Shown one piece after another: positions 20,397 through 25,502 of a DNA stretch of 25,502 nt. Location: positions 190,952 to 216,453 of the forward strand of contig WELB01000142.1 of assembly GCA_009602725.1 (NCBI GenBank). The letters run 5' to 3'. The notes below the pieces were generated by a model that did not search any database, was not told the origin of the DNA, and was given only the letters and a program-made list of their open reading frames with translations. The position numbers and the translations under genes were made by a program. Every line of letters starts with the position of its first letter. Position 1 is the first letter of the stretch. Source of the DNA: Spirogloea muscicola. Its lineage: Eukaryota; Streptophyta; Zygnematophyceae; Spirogloeales; Spirogloeaceae.

Positions 20397-21993
20397 GGCC
20401 GCCGCCGGCGCCGTCAGCGGCGCCGAGGCGGGGCGGCGGGGTCTGCCGCGCGGGGCGCCATTGGCGCAGGCCAATAAACCCAAAGCCTCCACCCATTCTG
20501 TCCTCGTCCTCTACGCGCCTAGGGGCTGCCGAGAGGGGCGCCGCCCAAAGCGCACGTCTGTCCCCTGGCGTCCCCGCAGAGGACACACCGAGCTCCGTCA
20601 CCGAGCTCCGTTCCCGCCAGAACTGGATCCCGCCGGCCACCAGACCAACGGGAGTGTAATAAGCGTTCGAGAGATCCGCTTCCAGACGTGGGCGCGGCGC
20701 CCCACCAGCGCCCGAGTCACACAGCACGAGTAACTGCTCTATCAGTAGCTGTGAGATGCCAGCCAGAACGGAAAAGTTAGTTGGTTGTGGAGTTGAATGA
20801 GCTGAAATTTTTTCTTTACTGTCACAAGTAGCGTGTCAGAAAGTAGGTACCCATGGAACAATAACCTGAGCAACAAAAAGCACGAGTGGACTCCAAATGC
20901 AGTTGTACTTGATACTGAGTCAAGTCTAAGCAGAAGCTGCGCAACTCATGCTTGAAACGAGGACGCTTTCCTCAACCCTAGCATTCGCAGACACATTGCA
21001 GCCGGTGATGCTATCTCCGGAGTTGTACTCCGCCAGACTTAGTTCATCTGTACATCCCTCTGCAGAGATCCTGCCATAGAGGCTCACTCATGTAGGTCTA
21101 CTCACTGCCTGTACTACAACGTCAGGAGAAACATATAATATATCCTGTCATCAGTCTCGAAGTTGCTGTTTCAAGAGGGGGTGACATTTCTTGCTGGTCA
21201 TGAGGAGCTCATATCGGAGCCCATCTGCAGATCAAAAAGAGTTTATGTTATAATAATATCGCCATGCACCAAGGCTTTGAATCTAGCAACAGAAAGTAGT
21301 TAGCAGGTGGGGTGACAAAAGAGAGCTTCCTTGAGCAGTAGGAGGTACCACAAGGCTCTGTGAGACAATGACGACTGTGTTCATACACATCTGCCTGTAG
21401 CAGGGCACGTAATCATGACGTCAACAGCTGTCCGAGCGCGGCATAGCAAATAGGCAGTGCAGGCCACTGACCCCTCCTGGTAAATGTAAGCACCTTTGGA
21501 GCTCATTATTGGAAAGAAATGTCCCATTGTCCGCTTAATCATACCCCTACTTCACCACGCAAATGCTAACAGCCTGGGAGGTCGGCCCATGGAAAGAAGG
21601 AAAGATGAATTGGAAGTCACGTGCTACTGAATGTAATGGCAACCTAGGTATACAGGAGAAATAGCTCCATGCATACACGATTGTGTCTAGCCAAAAGGAA
21701 TGGTGAGCTATACAGGTACTCAGCGACGCGTTCGGCCTGTACCCCCTCCACACTGTCGCACTGGATGCCACAACTATAACATCCTTAGCGCACTGATCGC
21801 CGTGCCAGGTGTTAGTGACTTCAGCCACTGCACTCAGGGCAGGCCCGCTACTACCGTCTGCTCCAGTCGGTTTCTGGCCATCAAAGCAGTCAGCAAGTGA
21901 CATGCATTGTCGCTAGATTGCGCAGCCCTCTGAGCACTTCTGGTCCCCCAAGAATGTCGTCCGCATTGGACCCTGACAATGCGGTCGCCAATA
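20397..21993. other. Intergenic stretch between SPT16 start and GAE stop
   Basis: About 1.6 kb. The first 330 bases next to SPT16 are GC-rich (promoter and leader). The rest is of mixed composition with no protein, RNA gene or repeat that I recognise. It should hold the SPT16 promoter and the GAE 3' untranslated region. A missing N-terminal SPT16 exon could also lie here, but I did not find a convincing one. Confidence 0.7.
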
Positions 21994-24900
21994 TCAGGAT
22001 GGCTTGTAGCCGTTCAAGGAGTGCTCCTGGCCGCCACCGACTTGATAGTAGGCTTTGTACCACCTAACAAAGTGCTTCAATCCAGTCTCAAGATCTGTGC
22101 TTGGTGTGTACCTGAGCATGCAATGCAGAAGGGGCAGGCTTAATCAGCAACTGCTGCTTCTAAGCAGACTCGCTTGGCTCAGATTGTTGAATATGAAATT
22201 GAGGACATTTCCTTCAAAAATTATGCATCCACCATCTCTACTCCAATCCATGCTAATCCAATCCAACATTCAGTGGAGGCTTACCCAAGTTCGTTGTGGG
22301 CCTTGCTTATATTTGCATGTGTGAACATCACGTCGCCTGTGCTTGGCATGGGGATGTAGCTGCTCAAGGACCCAGCCATAGCCATAAGTTACAAGCCCAA
22401 TGTCCAGTTCTGAACATCATGATCTACACTAGCTTGCTTGAGATGGAGCTCATTCAGAGGGCATTGATGCTTCCTCATGTAAGTCTGCATATTTCACAAA
22501 GCGGACAGCAGGACACTTTCGCCAGGCATGTGTGAAGCGAGCTGGTGGCTGCACACACTGTGCCCAAGACATGGTATACACTCACTTTCGGATGGCTCTT
22601 CTCTTCAGATGTTTCTCCAGGTAGCCAACAAAGTCTCCAACCTTGACAGGCTGTGTGTTGCCAAGGTTGTATATTCTGAACTGCGCTTTGCCTTTCTTTT
22701 TGCCTCCACTTCCCGTACTTGGTTGTGCGGTTTCCAGTGAACGTATACAGCCCTTCACGATGTCATCAATGTAGGTGAAATCACGAGCAAGCTCTTCCCC
22801 GTGTTTACCCTGGAAAATATTGATGGGCTGCATGTACACAAAGGTGAGGTAAGTCAAAACACCTCTCCTTGCCCAAATGTCACAGAGGTGCACGATGGAC
22901 CACTTGTGACGGCAGATATTTTCGTTGAGGTGAGGCTGCGAGCTTGTGTGTAGAAAGACTGCAGGAGGTTTCACTGCTCAGTAAAGAGGTGCATACCTGT
23001 CCTTCCATGATATTCCGGGTGAAGGAGAAGTATGCCATGTCTGGGCGGCCCCATGGTCCATACACAGTGAAGAACCTGCACGAGGAGAGCATGTCAGTTG
23101 GAGGAGGCAACAACAAAAGCAAGCCCTTCCATGATTCTTCACATGCACATCACCTCAAGCACATGGTGGTCAAGGAGCTTACCTCAAGGCAGTTATTGAC
23201 AAGCCATATATGTGGTTATATGTGTGACCCAAGACCTCATCAGCTTTCTGTGCAGGGGCAAGAGAATGGAGACACTTAGGCTTGAGGGACTCAGAGTAGT
23301 GCTTATAGGCATGTCTACTCAGCAAGTTCTCTTTCTATGTCAGACAATCTTCCACTGCCAATAAAGACAAAGAAGTCAGAGTAACCTGACATGACAATGC
23401 AGGATGCCTGATGTCTTGATGTAGCTATAAGTCAAGATCCTGGTCACCCTTCCTCGAAGTAGACAGTCTGATGCAGCTCAACTGAGGACTAAAGAAAGTC
23501 TTCGTCTGGCAAAGACTGCTGGACCTAGAGGACTCCTAGTTAATCTCGAAGAACCCTACCTTTGTTGCTGCATACAAACTCGCAGGTTGATCAGTCCGAT
23601 CACTTTCTGAGAATGGCACCTATTTCAAGAGCCACACCACAATCAGTATGCACTTTGAGATGGAGGCAACAGTGCTGTAAGCATTGCTCAGCGGACCTGA
23701 AGATCAAAATCTGAACCAAAGTAAGCAAGAAAGACTGGGAGAGACTGGGAGGGCAGCTATCATCAAAGACTGACGAACTCTGTATCAGCCAATGCAAGAG
23801 CATTAGCAAGATGCTTGCAGGCAGACAAGGCAGAGCTTAGTACCTTGCTGTTAAGGCCATACACACTGCTTGACGAGGCATACACAATAGCTGGTTGCTG
23901 ATTCACCTTCTGCACATTATATGGTACAGAGAGTGGCGAGCAGTCAAGGTGGTGATCTGCTAATATCACTGGTGATACGAGCTGTGAAATACAAATCCCC
24001 TGTGACGTGCAGCTCCGATGAGAAATGCAAAACAAGCTTCACCTTGCACTCTTCAAGAAGGGTCACAAAGCCTCCCACATTGCTGTGTATGTATGCAAGA
24101 GGGTTCTGTACAGCATATCGAACGCCAGCCTGCGACCATTGCAGAACATGCACAAGGAACGATCACAATGCTGGCCACTTTGCCTCACTTCACAGAGAGG
24201 AGTTGTGCGAAGATGACATCAGCGTCTGCAGGCTTCAAGTTGGTGGCTACCTGAGCAGCTAGGTGTAGCACATGTGTGAACCTGCCCAGCTCGAAGAGAC
24301 GTGCCAAAAGAGCTGCATCATTGATGTCCCCTTCCACGACGAAGCTGCATGGACCCGCTCACGCCATGAGAACAAGCACGAGGCTTGCTACCAACGACAA
24401 CAAGCTAAGGCCCCTCTCGGTCATCTCTGCCGTGCTGCATGCTATACCCTCTCCCCCTTGCATGATAGGGCAGCAGTAAGAATGTAGCAGCTGAATGAAG
24501 GCAGAACACTCTAAAAATGGGAGGAGCACGGGCATAAGTCACAGCACAACAGCAGGGCCTAAAAGAAGTTATGTAGTGTCAATGCATAGTAGCACTCTAC
24601 AATGCTCCACCTGTGGTGCAGGTGTAGTCAACATACATGTTACTCTTCTGAAGTGTTGCAGCCCTCGCCCTCTTTAGCGCGACAGGATAGTAACTGTTGA
24701 AGTTGTCCAGTCCAACCACGCCATGACCTTTCTTCTTCAAGGCCAATGCTGCGTGCAGGCCGACAAAGCCTGCTGCTCCAGTCACCAGGACAACCATTCT
24801 GCTCTCCTCCTGTTGTGTCAAAAGATGGAAGCATGTCATCACGGCAGGCTCCACTATAAGGACCGGTCAGGTCTATGCTCTCAGCATCACCTGCTGCTCT

Positions 24901-25399
24901 GTATGGGAGGACGCAGCAACTTCCCCTACCTCTCTCTGAGCAGACTTCTTCACTTTCCTCTCCCAAGAGGCTCCGCCCCACGACGGCCTCAAGGACAACG
25001 TGACACCTGTGACCTCTCCCACCATGTAGTTCCGGGGCGTGGTCCTGTGCAGAACCCCGACAGCGCTGTCCAGAGAAGCCAGTCTTAGGGGATAGAACAA
25101 CATTGTAGCAAGAGCCAACTGAAGCTCGGGTCCTGCTGTTGAGCTACCGTTAACAGCCTCCGATATCCAACTCCAGCAGGATATCTTGACAGGCACCGGA
25201 CGTGGACAGCCAACCAGCTGTACCAGAGTGTGAGTGGAGGCCCTTACGTGAGTAGGAGGAAGATGAAGAGGCAGAAGACCTTCACTATCCCGATATGCCG
25301 CGACGCGGCTCTGGCGCCTGCATAGCGGCCCTTGGACCCGTCGGCGCTCTCCAGCTGCTTCAGCGACGCAGAGTGGGCCAGCTTGGCGGGGGCGGCCAT
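21994..25399 (-). CDS. GAE: UDP-glucuronate 4-epimerase (type II membrane protein)
   Basis: Interconverts UDP-glucuronate and UDP-galacturonate (EC 5.1.3.6), supplying galacturonate for acidic wall or mucilage polysaccharides; plant enzymes sit in the Golgi membrane. Twelve exons: 25248-25399, 24930-25044, 24637-24809, 24251-24344, 24043-24129, 23844-23909, 23560-23619, 23183-23247, 22997-23075, 22586-22827, 22285-22359 and 21994-22111 (TGA stop). All junctions keep phase, giving about 441 residues. Residues 36-51 ([16 protein letters not shown]) form a signal anchor after a short basic cytoplasmic tail. WGGASWERK follows, as in plant GAE stems. The extended SDR fold shows GAAGFVG (NAD binding, about 100-106), [28 protein letters not shown], the catalytic pair in YAATK (Tyr about 245, Lys about 249), [38 protein letters not shown] and [15 protein letters not shown]. 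The start ATG at 25397-25399 is followed by a GC-rich first exon; upstream sequence to the window end is GC-rich leader. Bacterial-type epimerases lack the anchor, so the plant-like assignment is firm. Confidence 0.97.
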
Positions 25400-25502
25400 C
25401 CCCCGGCGCGACGGCGCTCCCGCCGCGCCGCGCGAACACTGCCGGGCCGGCCTTGGCGGCAGCTCAGGAGGCCTCGCCAGCCAGGGCCGCGTGCCGGCGC
25501 CG

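Noticed and set aside
1-25502. CRISPR array, operon structure or integrated virus
   Set aside because: The window is intron-rich eukaryotic DNA; no regular spacer array and no viral protein were seen.

Overview
The window is a piece of an intron-rich nuclear genome, most likely from a green alga (Chlorophyta, perhaps a trebouxiophyte; this is inference). Five protein-coding genes can be rebuilt exon by exon. All have plant-type relatives, splice at short GT-AG introns (two GC-AG exceptions), and join in phase into full-length or near full-length proteins. Plant-type telomere-like units (CCCTAAA) in the first gene, a plastid-style RUS protein and a UDP-glucuronate 4-epimerase with a signal anchor all point to the green lineage. 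No prokaryotic, viral or CRISPR feature is visible.

Layout. 64-2298 (+): RNA polymerase II subunit RPB7, first exon(s) outside the window. 2695-7159 (-): a RUS/DUF647 family protein in 14 exons, tail-to-tail with RPB7. 7160-7729: short intergenic stretch with a hairpin repeat. 7730-12679 (-): acetyl-CoA synthetase, 17 exons visible, start lost near a 117-base run of N. 12806-15517: gap, C-rich tract and about 2.4 kb of non-coding DNA with a cluster of GGGCTGG hairpin repeats. 15518-20396 (-): SPT16, large subunit of the FACT histone chaperone, 11 exons. 20397-21993: intergenic. 21994-25399 (-): UDP-glucuronate 4-epimerase, 12 exons.

The genes are not an operon or pathway cluster. They are ordinary housekeeping genes of transcription (RPB7), chromatin (SPT16), plastid or stress biology (RUS), acetate activation for lipid synthesis (ACS) and wall-polysaccharide precursors (GAE). 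The least explained part is the hairpin-repeat family: about nine copies in mixed orientation between 13.3 and 14.65 kb, plus one outlying copy at 7.25 kb that is identical over 52 bases to a cluster copy in inverted orientation, so that the pair brackets the ACS gene. I do not recognise this family.
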